DNA from: Lachnospiraceae bacterium
GTDB lineage: Bacteria; Bacillota; Clostridia; Lachnospirales; Lachnospiraceae
DNA length: 64,000 nucleotides
Assembly: GCA_015258065.1 (NCBI GenBank)
Contig: JABZIZ010000014.1
Span: 1 to 64,000, forward strand
Direction of reading: 5' to 3'
Shown here: positions 8,068 through 17,491 of the stretch, in pieces
Layout of the letters: every line of letters starts with the position of its first letter
How positions within the stretch are numbered: position 1 is the first letter of the stretch
The notes under the pieces: model-generated
What the model was told of the DNA's origin: nothing
The model's input: only the letters and a program-made list of their open reading frames with translations
Database searches by the model: none
Program-made: the position numbers and the translations under genes

Positions 8068-10164
8068 ATGGCAAAGAAGAATCTGGTGATCGTAGAGTCG
8101 CCAACCAAAGTGAAGGCAATCAAAAAGTTTCTGGGGAGCAATTATGAGGTGGCTGCTTCCAACGGGCATGTACGTGACCTGCCCAAGAGTCGAATGGGAG
8201 TAGACGTGGAGCATGATTATGATCCGCAGTATATTACGATTCGTGGAAAGGGGGAGTTGCTTGCCGGCCTGAGGAAGATGGTGAAGAAGGCGGATCATGT
8301 CTATCTTGCAACGGACCCGGACCGCGAGGGGGAGGCCATAGCCTGGCATTTAATTGCCGCACTGAAGCTGGAAGAAAATAAGAGCAAGGTATCCAGGATC
8401 ACCTTTAATGAAATCACAAAGAACGCGGTGCGGGAGTCTTTGAAGCATGCAAGACAGATCGATATGGATCTGGTGGATGCGCAGCAGGCCAGGCGGGTAC
8501 TGGACCGTGTGGTCGGCTATGAAATTTCCCCTCTTTTATGGGAAAAAATCAAGAGAGGTCTTTCCGCCGGCAGAGTGCAGAGCGTGGCGCTTCGCATTAT
8601 CTGTGACAGAGAGGAGGAGATCGACTCCTTTTTGCCACAGGAATACTGGACGCTAGATGCTATTTTACATGCGGAAGGGGAGAAGAAGCCGCTGGTTGCG
8701 CACTATTGGGGAGATAAGAGCGGAAAAAAGGATATACCGGACAAGGACACGCTGGATCAGATTCTGGCGTCTCTGAAAGGCGCCTCTTATCAGGTGGCGG
8801 AGGTGAAGACGACAACAAGAACCAAGAAACCGCCACTTCCTTTTACGACATCCACCTTGCAGCAACAGGCGTCCCGGGCGCTCAATTTTTCTACGCAAAA
8901 GACCATGCGAATTGCGCAGCAGCTGTATGAAGGAATTGACATGAAAGGGCAGGGAACGGTCGGTTTGATCACCTATCTGCGTACCGATTCCACCAGGATT
9001 GCGGCGGAAGCCAAGGCGGCGGCTGCAGATTATATTGCAAAAGAGTATGGAAAGGAATACCTCGGGCAGCAGGAGGTGCGCACCAAGAACGAAGAAAGGA
9101 TTCAAGATGCGCATGAAGCCATAAGGCCGACGGACATTACCAGAAATCCGACCGTGGTAAAAGATTCTCTTTCCAGAGATCAATTCCGCCTCTATCAACT
9201 GATTTGGAAACGGTTTACGGCAAGCAGAATGGCGGCGGCGCAGTATGAGACCACGAATATCAAAATTGATGCGAACGAAGCGAGATTTGCGCTGGGAGCA
9301 ACGAAAACCATTTTTGACGGCTTTATGAATGTTTACACGGATGAGGAGAATGAGCCGGAAAAAAATCATCTGATTCGCGGAATCTCCCAGGACACGAAGC
9401 TGGCACTGGAAGACTTTGACGCACAACAGCATTTCACACAACCCAAACCTCATTATACAGAGGCTTCCCTCGTGCATGATCTGGAGGCGCTGGGCATTGG
9501 AAGACCTTCTACCTATGCTCCGACCATCACGACGATTATGGCGCGCCACTATATCATCAAAGAGGACAAAAACCTCTACGTGACGGAACTGGGAGAAGCA
9601 GTGAATGAGATGATGAAAAAGAACTTCCCGGAGATCGTCGATGTGAATTTTACAGCCGGCATGGAAAAGAAGCTGGATGGGGTGGCGGACGGCACAGTGC
9701 AATGGAAGTCGATTATTGAAGCCCTGTATCCGGATTTGGACAAAGCGGTCGCAAAGGCGAAAAAAGAGCTGGAAAAGGTGGAAATCGCCGAGGAAGAGAC
9801 GGATGTCATCTGCGAAAACTGTGGCAGACACATGGTGATCAAGTATGGTCCGCATGGTAAATTCCTGGCCTGCCCCGGATTCCCGGAGTGTCGCAACACC
9901 AAACCTTATTTTGAAAAGATCGGAGTTGCCTGTCCCAAGTGCGGAGGAGATCTTGTTGTCAGAAAGACGAAAAAAGGACGCAGATACTACGGCTGCATCA
10001 ATATACCCAATTGTGACTTCATGGTATGGCAGAAGCCGTCGACGAAAAAATGTCCTAACTGCGGAGGACTGATGCTCGAGAAGGGAAATAAATTGGCATG
10101 TAATAATCCGGAATGCGGTTATGTTTGTGATAAAGAGTCCAAAAAGGAAGAGGACAGAGAATGA
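8068..10164 (+). CDS. topA: DNA topoisomerase I
   Basis: 698 residues, type IA topoisomerase that relaxes negative supercoils. The N-terminal TOPRIM domain (VIVESPTKVKAI; 'TDPDREGEAIAWH') is followed by the gate domains with the active-site tyrosine Y303 in 'ITYLRTDSTR'. The C-terminus carries three four-cysteine zinc ribbons (starting CENCGRHM, CPKCGGDL and CPNCGGLM), typical of Firmicutes and enterobacterial TopA. codY follows with a 4-bp ATGA overlap. In Bacillus, topA also lies upstream of codY and the fla/che operon, here without the trmFO and clpQY genes in between. Confidence 0.96.
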   Translation: MAKKNLVIVESPTKVKAIKKFLGSNYEVAASNGHVRDLPKSRMGVDVEHDYDPQYITIRGKGELLAGLRKMVKKADHVYLATDPDREGEAIAWHLIAALKLEENKSKVSRITFNEITKNAVRESLKHARQIDMDLVDAQQARRVLDRVVGYEISPLLWEKIKRGLSAGRVQSVALRIICDREEEIDSFLPQEYWTLDAILHAEGEKKPLVAHYWGDKSGKKDIPDKDTLDQILASLKGASYQVAEVKTTTRTKKPPLPFTTSTLQQQASRALNFSTQKTMRIAQQLYEGIDMKGQGTVGLITYLRTDSTRIAAEAKAAAADYIAKEYGKEYLGQQEVRTKNEERIQDAHEAIRPTDITRNPTVVKDSLSRDQFRLYQLIWKRFTASRMAAAQYETTNIKIDANEARFALGATKTIFDGFMNVYTDEENEPEKNHLIRGISQDTKLALEDFDAQQHFTQPKPHYTEASLVHDLEALGIGRPSTYAPTITTIMARHYIIKEDKNLYVTELGEAVNEMMKKNFPEIVDVNFTAGMEKKLDGVADGTVQWKSIIEALYPDLDKAVAKAKKELEKVEIAEEETDVICENCGRHMVIKYGPHGKFLACPGFPECRNTKPYFEKIGVACPKCGGDLVVRKTKKGRRYYGCINIPNCDFMVWQKPSTKKCPNCGGLMLEKGNKLACNNPECGYVCDKESKKEEDRE

Positions 10165-10940
10165 GCAGTGTACAATTATTGGACAAGACCAGACTGATTG
10201 GCAGATTGTTACATGAAAACAGTGCAAATAAGGTTGTCTTTAATGACCTTTGCGGGGTGTTGGGGCAGACCCTGCTCTCCAATTCCATTGTCATCAGCGG
10301 GAAGGGAAAGGTACTGGGGATTGGAAGGTGTCAGGGCATACCGGTGATCGAAGAGCTGGTAGGGGGCGAAGTAGGCACCTTTATTGATCCCATGTTAAAT
10401 GAGCGTTTCCTGGCGATTCTATCCACGAAGGAAAATGTGAATTTGACCACACTCGGGTTTGAGGACGAGGTGGTGACCCGTATGCAGGCATTGGTAACAC
10501 CGATTGCAATTGCGGGGGAACGTCTGGGGACTCTCTTTTTATATAAAAAAGAAGGAACCTATGAGATTGATGATATTATCCTGTCGGAGTATGGAACAAC
10601 GGTGGTGGGCCTGGAAATGCTCCGTGCAGTTACAGAGGAAACAGCGGAGGAAAATCGCAGGAAACAGGTGGTAAAGAGCGCAATGGGAACACTCTCCTAT
10701 TCGGAGACCGAAGCGATGGTACATGTATTTGATGAATTAAATGGGCTGGAGGGGGTTTTGGTTGCGAGCAAAATAGCCGATAAAGTAGGTATCACGAGAA
10801 GCGTCATTGTGAACGCTCTTCGGAAATTCGAATCGGCGGGAGTGATTGAATCCAGATCTTCAGGCATGAAGGGGACATATATTAAAGTGCTGAATGATTA
10901 TATCTATCAAGAAATCCAGGATGCAAAAGAAAGAATGTAA
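10161..10940 (+). CDS. codY: GTP- and branched-chain amino acid-sensing repressor CodY
   Basis: 259 residues, the usual CodY length. An N-terminal GAF-like ligand domain (residues ~1-155, binding isoleucine/valine in characterised members) is joined to a winged helix-turn-helix with 'ASKIADKVGITRSVIVNAL' and 'SSGMKGTYIKVLND', the conserved DNA-recognition region. CodY represses nutrient-adaptation genes, often including motility, when GTP and branched-chain amino acids are plentiful. The start overlaps topA (ATGA). It lies immediately upstream of flgB as in Bacillus subtilis, which suggests motility is one of its targets here (inference). Confidence 0.95.
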   Translation: MSSVQLLDKTRLIGRLLHENSANKVVFNDLCGVLGQTLLSNSIVISGKGKVLGIGRCQGIPVIEELVGGEVGTFIDPMLNERFLAILSTKENVNLTTLGFEDEVVTRMQALVTPIAIAGERLGTLFLYKKEGTYEIDDIILSEYGTTVVGLEMLRAVTEETAEENRRKQVVKSAMGTLSYSETEAMVHVFDELNGLEGVLVASKIADKVGITRSVIVNALRKFESAGVIESRSSGMKGTYIKVLNDYIYQEIQDAKERM

Positions 10941-10964
10941 GCTAGAAAATTTCGAAAGTTGCGG

Positions 10965-11002
10965 CACAAGGTCTTGTGTTTCATTTAACTTTGGGATACA
11001 AT
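10965..11002 (+). promoter_or_regulatory. Promoter of the fla operon with a palindrome over the -35 box
   Basis: TTGTGT (10974-10979), a 17-bp spacer and TACAAT (10997-11002) make a good SigA promoter about 40 bp before flgB. A palindrome CACAAG-GT-CTTGTG (10965-10978) overlaps the -35 hexamer and is placed like an operator. It does not match the CodY box; a weak, 10/15 CodY-like sequence lies just upstream around 10945-10960. Confidence 0.5.
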
Positions 11003-11043
11003 AATTAGGATACGAAACATATATCGTGGGAGGAGGAAAGTGA

Positions 11044-11442
11044 ATGATCCGATCAGGTGCATTTGATTACATTGATGTGTTGAAAGTCAGTGCAGATGCG
11101 GCGGCTCTCAGAAACCGTGCGATTTCCAACAATCTGGCCAACGCCGATACGCCCGGTTATAAACGAAAAGACATTCACTTCGAGAATGAGCTAAAGCAAG
11201 CTCTTGGCTCCTCTAAATTCGTCCCGATGGACACCAAAGTTCGCAAACTTCGCAGTATGCATTTGATGCCTCAGGTGTATACAGATTACGCGGGAGTTTC
11301 TTATCGCCTAGACGGGAATAATGTCGATCCCGATACGGAAAATGTCATGCTTGCATCCAACCAGGTCAAATACAACGGACTTGCAGTTTCTTTACGTGCG
11401 GAATTCCAGAACCTTACCAATGCAATGAGGAGTAACGTCTAA
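11044..11442 (+). CDS. flgB: Flagellar basal body rod protein FlgB
   Basis: 132 residues, normal for FlgB, the proximal rod subunit next to the MS ring and the export gate. The N-terminal rod motif 'NNLANADTPGYKRKD' and the C-terminal helix that packs in the rod are both present. The start ATG has a strong GGAGGAGGAAAG site. First gene of the fla operon; flgC starts 18 bp downstream. Confidence 0.95.
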   Translation: MIRSGAFDYIDVLKVSADAAALRNRAISNNLANADTPGYKRKDIHFENELKQALGSSKFVPMDTKVRKLRSMHLMPQVYTDYAGVSYRLDGNNVDPDTENVMLASNQVKYNGLAVSLRAEFQNLTNAMRSNV

Positions 11443-11460
11443 TAGAAAGCAGGTGCATCT

Positions 11461-11910
11461 ATGAGTATATTTGATACCTTTCGTATCAATGCCTCCGGCA
11501 TGACGGCGGAGCGGTTTCGAATGGACACGATTTCGCAAAACATGGCCAATGCAAACACCACGAGAACGGCAAATGGAAAGCCGTATCGACGGAAGGTGGT
11601 CACTTTTACGGAGAAGGTGAATCAGGGGAACGGTTCTTTTGCGGAAGCGCTTACCAGTGCAAGGGACGGGTTCCTTGGCAGCGGTGTTAAAGTAGATCGC
11701 GTACATGAGGATACCTGGACGAAGATGAACGTGGTTTACGATCCTTCTCATCCGGATGCAGACAGGAACGGCTATGTGACCTATCCGAATGTCAATACAG
11801 TCACAGAAATGACGAATCTGATCGATGCCAGTAATGCATATCAGTCAAACGCCACCGCCTTTGAAGCAAGCAAGGCGATTGCAAACCGCGGACTGGAACT
11901 TTTTAGTTAA
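11461..11910 (+). CDS. flgC: Flagellar basal body rod protein FlgC
   Basis: 149 residues. Contains the rod-family N-terminus 'ISQNMANANTTRTANGKPY' and the C-terminal 'NLIDASNAYQSNATAFEASK' helix. FlgC is a rod subunit secreted by the flagellar type III system and placed next to FlgB. Operon order flgB-flgC-fliE matches Bacillus. An AAGCAGGTG ribosome site precedes ATG 11461. Confidence 0.95.
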   Translation: MSIFDTFRINASGMTAERFRMDTISQNMANANTTRTANGKPYRRKVVTFTEKVNQGNGSFAEALTSARDGFLGSGVKVDRVHEDTWTKMNVVYDPSHPDADRNGYVTYPNVNTVTEMTNLIDASNAYQSNATAFEASKAIANRGLELFS

Positions 11911-11939
11911 CGGTGAATGGATTGGGGGGAGGAAAGATC

Positions 11940-12284
11940 ATGGCGGGTATAGGTGAACTACGTAACGTTTCTTCTGAAATAGTTGCCAAAGCGGCTTCAC
12001 TGAACGGACTTTCCGGAAACAGGGAAACGGCAGTCGGTACCGGCAGCACGGACAAAGATTCTTTTTCCAGCATTTTTCAACAGGCATTGCAGAACATCCA
12101 TACGACGAATGCGTACTTATCGGACGCCGAAGATGAAGAAATTAAATGGGCTCTCGGAGAAACACAGAACACGCATGATCTTACGGTTGCTTTGCAAAAG
12201 GCTTCTCTGGCTTTACAATACACCATTGCGGTGAGGGACCGCGCAATGACTGCTTATAATCAAATCATGCAGATGCAGATTTAA
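11940..12284 (+). CDS. fliE: Flagellar hook-basal body protein FliE
   Basis: 114 residues; FliE links the MS ring/export gate to the rod. The C-terminal part ('LTVALQKASLALQYTIAVRDRAMTAYNQIM', here split by the 20-residue rule: see ~85-112) is the conserved FliE helix. I chose ATG 11940 because GGGGGGAGGAAAG lies just upstream; an in-frame GTG at 11913 would add nine residues but lacks a ribosome site. Confidence 0.92.
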   Translation: MAGIGELRNVSSEIVAKAASLNGLSGNRETAVGTGSTDKDSFSSIFQQALQNIHTTNAYLSDAEDEEIKWALGETQNTHDLTVALQKASLALQYTIAVRDRAMTAYNQIMQMQI

Positions 12285-12372
12285 TGCTGCCTTTGTTGTT
12301 TGAATCAAGTTCTATTTGTTGTGGGTGATGTTTTAAAAATTCATTTGTCTTTTATGAGAGGGAAAACAGTCC

Positions 12373-13998
12373 ATGCCTGAACGATTACGTGCACTTCTGG
12401 ACCGTCTGGTGGCCTGGTGGGGGAAGTTCTCAAGCAAACAGAAGACTCTGATTGTAATTGGCGCATCCAGTGTGCTTCTTACCATCGTTATTTTGGTCTC
12501 CGTCTTAACGAGACCTGTCTATGTCACCATCTATCAGGCATCGGATTATGAGGATGCCAAGACAGCCAAACAATTACTGGATGATAATAACATCAATTAT
12601 AAGATGACGGATGACGGGATGACCTTTTCCGTGTTAAAGGAGAAGGAATCGCAGGCCAATATTCTGCTTGGTGCAAACCAAATGCAGTCTCTGGATTATT
12701 CCATTGACAACGTCACAAACGGTAGTTTTTCCACTACGGAATCGGATAAGCAAAAGAAGTTCGTCAGTTATTTGGAAAAGAAGCTCGCAACGGATTTCAC
12801 GAACAGTTTTGATGCCATTGATTCCGCCAGTGTGGAACTGTCGATTCCTGAGAATGACGGCACATTAATTTCAGAGCAAAAAGAGGCGTCGGCGACTCTG
12901 ATTCTGAAGCTGAATGAGGAGCCGAAGTTCACGGATGAAAATGCCGCTTATTTGGCCAAGGCGGTTTCGGCCGCTCTGGGAAATAAAACGACGGATAGCA
13001 TTGTCATCATGGACTCTGCGGGAAACATGCTGTTTTCCGGCGGAGAAGAAGGCTCCACAGGATTGGTGAGCAGCCAGCTGAATTATAAGTCTAAGGCAGA
13101 GCAGGCCCTAAAAACCCAGGTTAGAAATGTTCTGTTGGGAACCAAGCTGTATGACAATGTCGAAGTGGGCGCCAATCTGGCGGTTGACTTCTCAAATAAG
13201 GAAACGGTAGACCATCAGTATTCCGCTCCGGACGGCGCAACACAGGGGCTGATGAGTCAGCAGGACACATACGAATCGACCAATCAATCGGGGGTTTCCG
13301 GAGTGCCGGGGACGGACTCGAATGATGAGACCTCTTATGTAACGCAGGACAATGGAAATTCCACCTCGTCTGTAGAACAGAATTCCACCAAATATCTTCC
13401 AAATGAGAAAATCACGACGGAGAAACAGGGCTGGGGAGGCATTGATTACGCCACTTCTACCGTATCGGTGTCAGCGATCAATTATGTTGTCAATAACGAG
13501 GCGGATTATAAGGCAAGCGAGCATAATGGCCTTTCCTGGAGAGAATTCAAGGCGCAGAATGCAGCGCCGATCGCACAGAGCGATCAGACAACCATTGATC
13601 AGATGGTGCAGATGGTGAACGGTGCAACCGGTATTCCTACGCAGAATGTGACAGTGGCACTTTATGATCAGAATGTTTTCTTTGATAAGACGGGCGCAGG
13701 CGTGGGAGTCAGCGATGTCTTGCAGATCCTGTTGATTATCGCGATTCTGGGCCTTCTGGGCTTTGTAATCTTCCGCAGTATGAGAACGGCAAAAGAAGAG
13801 GGAAACGGCGAAGACCAACCGGAAGAACTGTCCGTAGAACAACTTTTGGAGTCACAGCCATCCAGCCAGTTTGGCAATATCGAGCTGGAAGAGGCTTCGG
13901 ATACAATGAAGTCGATTGCCAAATTTGTCAATGATAATCCGGAAGCGGCAGCTTCGCTTCTGCGTAACTGGCTGAATGAAGGGAACTCATACGCATAA
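12373..13998 (+). CDS. fliF: Flagellar MS-ring protein FliF
   Basis: 541 residues, the usual size for the protein that forms the membrane-embedded MS ring on which the flagellum is built. Transmembrane helices lie at ~25-45 and ~446-470. Between them are the ring-building motifs, the periplasmic linker rich in Ser/Thr/Asn/Gly (~290-345), and after the second helix an acidic cytoplasmic tail ending 'FVNDNPEAAASLLRNWLNE', the FliG-binding segment. It is separated from fliE by 88 bp but continues the operon; FliG, its partner, is next. Confidence 0.95.
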   Translation: MPERLRALLDRLVAWWGKFSSKQKTLIVIGASSVLLTIVILVSVLTRPVYVTIYQASDYEDAKTAKQLLDDNNINYKMTDDGMTFSVLKEKESQANILLGANQMQSLDYSIDNVTNGSFSTTESDKQKKFVSYLEKKLATDFTNSFDAIDSASVELSIPENDGTLISEQKEASATLILKLNEEPKFTDENAAYLAKAVSAALGNKTTDSIVIMDSAGNMLFSGGEEGSTGLVSSQLNYKSKAEQALKTQVRNVLLGTKLYDNVEVGANLAVDFSNKETVDHQYSAPDGATQGLMSQQDTYESTNQSGVSGVPGTDSNDETSYVTQDNGNSTSSVEQNSTKYLPNEKITTEKQGWGGIDYATSTVSVSAINYVVNNEADYKASEHNGLSWREFKAQNAAPIAQSDQTTIDQMVQMVNGATGIPTQNVTVALYDQNVFFDKTGAGVGVSDVLQILLIIAILGLLGFVIFRSMRTAKEEGNGEDQPEELSVEQLLESQPSSQFGNIELEEASDTMKSIAKFVNDNPEAAASLLRNWLNEGNSYA

Positions 13999-14083
13999 GA
14001 GAATCGGGTTCGACGAAACAGAGGATGGTACTAGGCCTTAGGGCTAACGTCTAACAGGAGTAACGGGGGGAGCAGTTTCGGAT

Positions 14084-15127
14084 ATGCCTGCTGCAGCAAA
14101 CAAAAAAAAAGGACCGGAGGATGTGTTAAGAGGACTGAGCGGAATGCAAAAAGCCGCCATTCTTCTGATTGCACTTGGACCGGAGAAAAGTTCACTGATT
14201 TTCAAATACCTGAAGGAAGAGGAAATCGAAGAGCTAACGCTTGAAATCGCCAATACGAGAAGCGTCACGCCACAGGTGAAGGATGCCATTATAGACGAAT
14301 TTTACGGCGTCTGCCTCGCACAACAGTATATCGCTGAGGGCGGCATAAACTATGCGAAGGAACTGCTGGAGAAGGCACTTGGAGAAGACAAGGCCATTGA
14401 TGTGATTTCCCGCTTGACCTCTTCGCTGCAAGTCCGTCCGTTTGAATTTATTCGCAGAACCGAACCGCAGCAGCTATTGACTTTTATTCAGGATGAGCAT
14501 CCGCAGACGATTGCACTCATCCTGTCTTATATTCCAACCCAACAGGCGGCACTTATTTTGTCGGCGTTGCCGCCGGACAGACAGTCTGATGTGGCAAAGC
14601 GCATTGCAACCATGGATCGGACGAGCCCGGACACCATCAAGGACGTGGAGAACATTTTGGAAACGAAATTATCTTCTCTGGTCAATCAGGATTATACCAT
14701 CGTCGGGGGTGTCGACTCTGTGGTCGATATTCTCAATACGGTGGATCGCGCAACCGAAAAACATATTGTCGAAACACTCGAGGTCGAGGATCCGGAGCTG
14801 GCAGACGAAATTCGGAAGAAGATGTTTGTCTTCGAGGATATTCTCCTGCTGGACGATCGTTCTATTCAGCGTGTACTTCGTGAAGTGGAAAATAATGATC
14901 TTGCTATGGCTTGTAAGACTGCGAATGAACAGGTACAGGACGCCATCTTCCGTAATCTCTCCAGCCGTTTGTCCACCATGATCAAAGAAGACATGGAATT
15001 CATGGGTCCGGTGCGAATGAAGGATGTGGAGGAAGCACAGCAGAAGATAGTGAATACGATTCGCAGACTGGAAGACGCCGGCGATATCGTGATTTCCAGA
15101 GGTGGAGGTGACGAAATCGTTGTCTAA
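14084..15127 (+). CDS. fliG: Flagellar motor switch protein FliG
   Basis: 347 residues with the three FliG domains: N-terminal FliF-binding ('GMQKAAILLIALGPEKSS'), middle FliM-binding with the EHPQT motif ('DEHPQTIALILSYI'), and the C-terminal torque helix ('MFVFEDILLLDDRSIQRVLR'). The charged residues of the torque helix that face the stator are kept. The start ATG 14084 is preceded by GGGGGGAGCAG. The last codons overlap the fliH start and contain its ribosome site. Confidence 0.95.
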   Translation: MPAAANKKKGPEDVLRGLSGMQKAAILLIALGPEKSSLIFKYLKEEEIEELTLEIANTRSVTPQVKDAIIDEFYGVCLAQQYIAEGGINYAKELLEKALGEDKAIDVISRLTSSLQVRPFEFIRRTEPQQLLTFIQDEHPQTIALILSYIPTQQAALILSALPPDRQSDVAKRIATMDRTSPDTIKDVENILETKLSSLVNQDYTIVGGVDSVVDILNTVDRATEKHIVETLEVEDPELADEIRKKMFVFEDILLLDDRSIQRVLREVENNDLAMACKTANEQVQDAIFRNLSSRLSTMIKEDMEFMGPVRMKDVEEAQQKIVNTIRRLEDAGDIVISRGGGDEIVV

Positions 15128-16085
15128 ATCGAATCTGGTTAAATCCAATTGGGTCATTCTACATGAGAATGATACCCTCATGATTGATAACAATTCCCTG
15201 TCCGATGAAAGAATCCATGAGTTTCAAGAGGAAGAGGAACGAAAGAAAAAAGTGTCGGAAACGATGAGCCAGGAGGAAATGGCAGACGCTTTTGACGAGG
15301 GTCTTCCGGCGAGACAGGTGGAGATTCTTCATCCGGATGAGAACAATGAGGGAGAGGAGTCCTCGGAGGGCACGGAAGAGGACACTTCGAATTTGTTGTT
15401 GGACGAGAAGACCATAGACAGCGCCGAATCGAAACGGATAGAAGAAACAAGTCAGAGGTTTTTTTCAACAGAAACTTCTCCGGAAGATCAGGTGCAGGCC
15501 AAGATGATCCTTCAGGATGCACAAACGCAGGCAGATCAGATTGTAGCGGATGCGAAGGAACAGGCGAAACAGATCATTGAGGAAGCCGAGCGGGAAGGGT
15601 TTGCGCATGGCAAGGCGGAAGGCCTGAAACAGGGAGAAGATGAGGTCAGGGCAAAGATCGAGGAAGAGATCGAGAAGCGAAAGAAAGAGCTGACGGCAAA
15701 CTATGAGAAACAAATCAGCTCGATTGAGCCGGAAATGGTCGATACGCTAACCAGAATCTATGAGCATGTTTTCCATGTGAACTTCGGTAAAGATAAAGCA
15801 ATCGTACTTCATCTGCTGCAGAGCGCTCTTTCCAGACTGGATTCCAACCAGGGTTTTATTGTTCATGTTTCTTCAGATGATTATGATGAGATCATGGATG
15901 AAAAAGAGACGCTTCGTCAATGTATCACAAACCCGAATGCCACCATGGATCTGATTGAGGATACCATGTTGAAAGCAGGGGAGTGTATGATCGAAACAGA
16001 GGGGGGGATTTTTGACTGTTCTCTCGGCACGGAGCTTTCCGAGTTGTCAAGGAAGCTGAGGCTCCTGTCCTTTGACAGGCGATAG
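15120..16085 (+). CDS. fliH: Flagellar assembly protein FliH
   Basis: 321 residues. FliH regulates the export ATPase FliI and tethers it to the export gate. The N-terminus 'SNLVKSNWVIL' and the central A/E/Q-rich coiled coil with 'AEREGFAHGKAEGLKQGEDE' (GxxxG-type repeats) followed by a FliH C-terminal domain fit the family. I chose TTG 15120 because GGAGGTGA (15104-15111) sits 8 bp upstream; in-frame GTG codons at 15102 and 15108 are alternatives. The start lies inside the end of fliG, so the two are translationally coupled. FliH is one of the least conserved fla proteins, so position between fliG and fliI adds weight. Confidence 0.88.
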   Translation: MSKSNLVKSNWVILHENDTLMIDNNSLSDERIHEFQEEEERKKKVSETMSQEEMADAFDEGLPARQVEILHPDENNEGEESSEGTEEDTSNLLLDEKTIDSAESKRIEETSQRFFSTETSPEDQVQAKMILQDAQTQADQIVADAKEQAKQIIEEAEREGFAHGKAEGLKQGEDEVRAKIEEEIEKRKKELTANYEKQISSIEPEMVDTLTRIYEHVFHVNFGKDKAIVLHLLQSALSRLDSNQGFIVHVSSDDYDEIMDEKETLRQCITNPNATMDLIEDTMLKAGECMIETEGGIFDCSLGTELSELSRKLRLLSFDRR

Positions 16086-16087
16086 CG

Positions 16088-17464
16088 ATGAACACGGGTT
16101 CAAGGATTGATTATTCCAGATATCGAAAAATGGCAAATGACACCTATTATCGTGTCCGCGGCAGAGTGGTCAATGTGGTTGGTTTAACGATTGAATCGGC
16201 CGGGCCGGACGCGAAAATGGGTGATATTTGTATGATCTACCCGAAAAGCAAGGGCGGTTCTGTGGTAGTGGATGTGCAGGGAAGACCGGCAATGGCGGAG
16301 GTAGTAGGGTTTCACGATGGAAGAGTGCAGCTGATGCCCTATGAAAATGTGGCAGGAATTGGCGATGGAAGCATTGTGGAAAATACCGATTCTCCCCTTC
16401 GAATCAACGTAGGAGAAGGTCTGATTGGACACACGTTGGACGGCTTGGGGCGCATCGACGGAACCCATTACGGCAAGGGCGTTCCGCTGGAAAACGGAAT
16501 TTCCTATTCGGTGGAAAATATGCCCCCGGACCCACTTACCAGAGATCTCGTTTCCGATGTACTTCCTCTCGGAGTGAAGGCGGTAGATGGTCTTTTGACG
16601 GTAGGAAAGGGACAGCGAATCGGTATTTTTGCAGGTTCCGGTGTAGGAAAATCAACGCTCCTCGGAATGTTCGCCCGCAATACCAAAGCGGATATTAACG
16701 TGATCGCTCTGATCGGAGAACGAGGCAGAGAGGTACGCGAATTCATTGAACGGGACCTTGGAGAGGAGGGAATGAAACGTTCCATCGTGGTCTGTGCCAC
16801 CTCCGATAAACCGGCGCTAGAGCGAACCAAGGCGGCAAAGACGGCAACTTCGATTGCAGAATATTTCAGAGATAAAGGAAAAGATGTCCTTTTAATGATG
16901 GATTCCCTGACCAGATTCTCAATGGCGCAGAGGGAGATCGGTTTGGCTAGCGGAGAACCTCCCGTTTCCAGAGGGTATCCCCCTAGTGTTTACGCTGAAA
17001 TGCCCAGGCTCTTGGAGAGGGCGGGTAGAGCCAGAACAGGGTCTATTACCGGGCTGTATACCGTACTCGTGGATGGGGATGATTTCAATGAACCGATCAC
17101 AGATGCGGCACGCGGCATCTTGGACGGTCACATCGTACTTAATAGAAAATTAGCGCAAAAAAATCATTATCCTGCGATTGATGTACTGGCAAGCATATCC
17201 CGGTGCATGAGTACCATTGTGACACCGGAGCAGAGAAGGGCTGCCGGTCAACTGAAGAATGTCCTGGCGACTTATCAGGATGCCGAAGATTTGATCAATA
17301 TCGGAGCCTACCGCGCAGGAGCCAATCCTCATATCGATTATGCGATCTCGAAGTATGAGCAGGTCAATACCTTCCTCAAACAAGAGACAGATGAAAAAGT
17401 GGAATTCGAGAACATTGTAGAAGAATTGGAGGGAATTTTTAATCCGGATACGACTCTAGAATGA
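16088..17464 (+). CDS. fliI: Flagellum-specific ATPase FliI
   Basis: 458 residues, an F1-beta-like ATPase that energises export of flagellar subunits. The Walker A loop AGSGVGKST is at 182-190, Walker B is 'VLLMMDSLTRFSMAQREI', and the FliI/YscN signature 'YPPSVYAEMPRLLERAGR' is present. It starts 2 bp after the fliH stop. Complete and typical. Confidence 0.96.
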   Translation: MNTGSRIDYSRYRKMANDTYYRVRGRVVNVVGLTIESAGPDAKMGDICMIYPKSKGGSVVVDVQGRPAMAEVVGFHDGRVQLMPYENVAGIGDGSIVENTDSPLRINVGEGLIGHTLDGLGRIDGTHYGKGVPLENGISYSVENMPPDPLTRDLVSDVLPLGVKAVDGLLTVGKGQRIGIFAGSGVGKSTLLGMFARNTKADINVIALIGERGREVREFIERDLGEEGMKRSIVVCATSDKPALERTKAAKTATSIAEYFRDKGKDVLLMMDSLTRFSMAQREIGLASGEPPVSRGYPPSVYAEMPRLLERAGRARTGSITGLYTVLVDGDDFNEPITDAARGILDGHIVLNRKLAQKNHYPAIDVLASISRCMSTIVTPEQRRAAGQLKNVLATYQDAEDLINIGAYRAGANPHIDYAISKYEQVNTFLKQETDEKVEFENIVEELEGIFNPDTTLE

Positions 17465-17491
17465 CTGACCCCATGATGGCCGGAATAAAGG

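Noticed and set aside
8665..10227. 520-codon open frame on the minus strand
   Set aside because: It is antisense to topA, has no ribosome site and reads as low-quality protein; topA is complete with all motifs.
10941..10962. CodY box before flgB
   Set aside because: The best match to AATTTTCWGAAAATT has five mismatches of fifteen; too weak to annotate alone.
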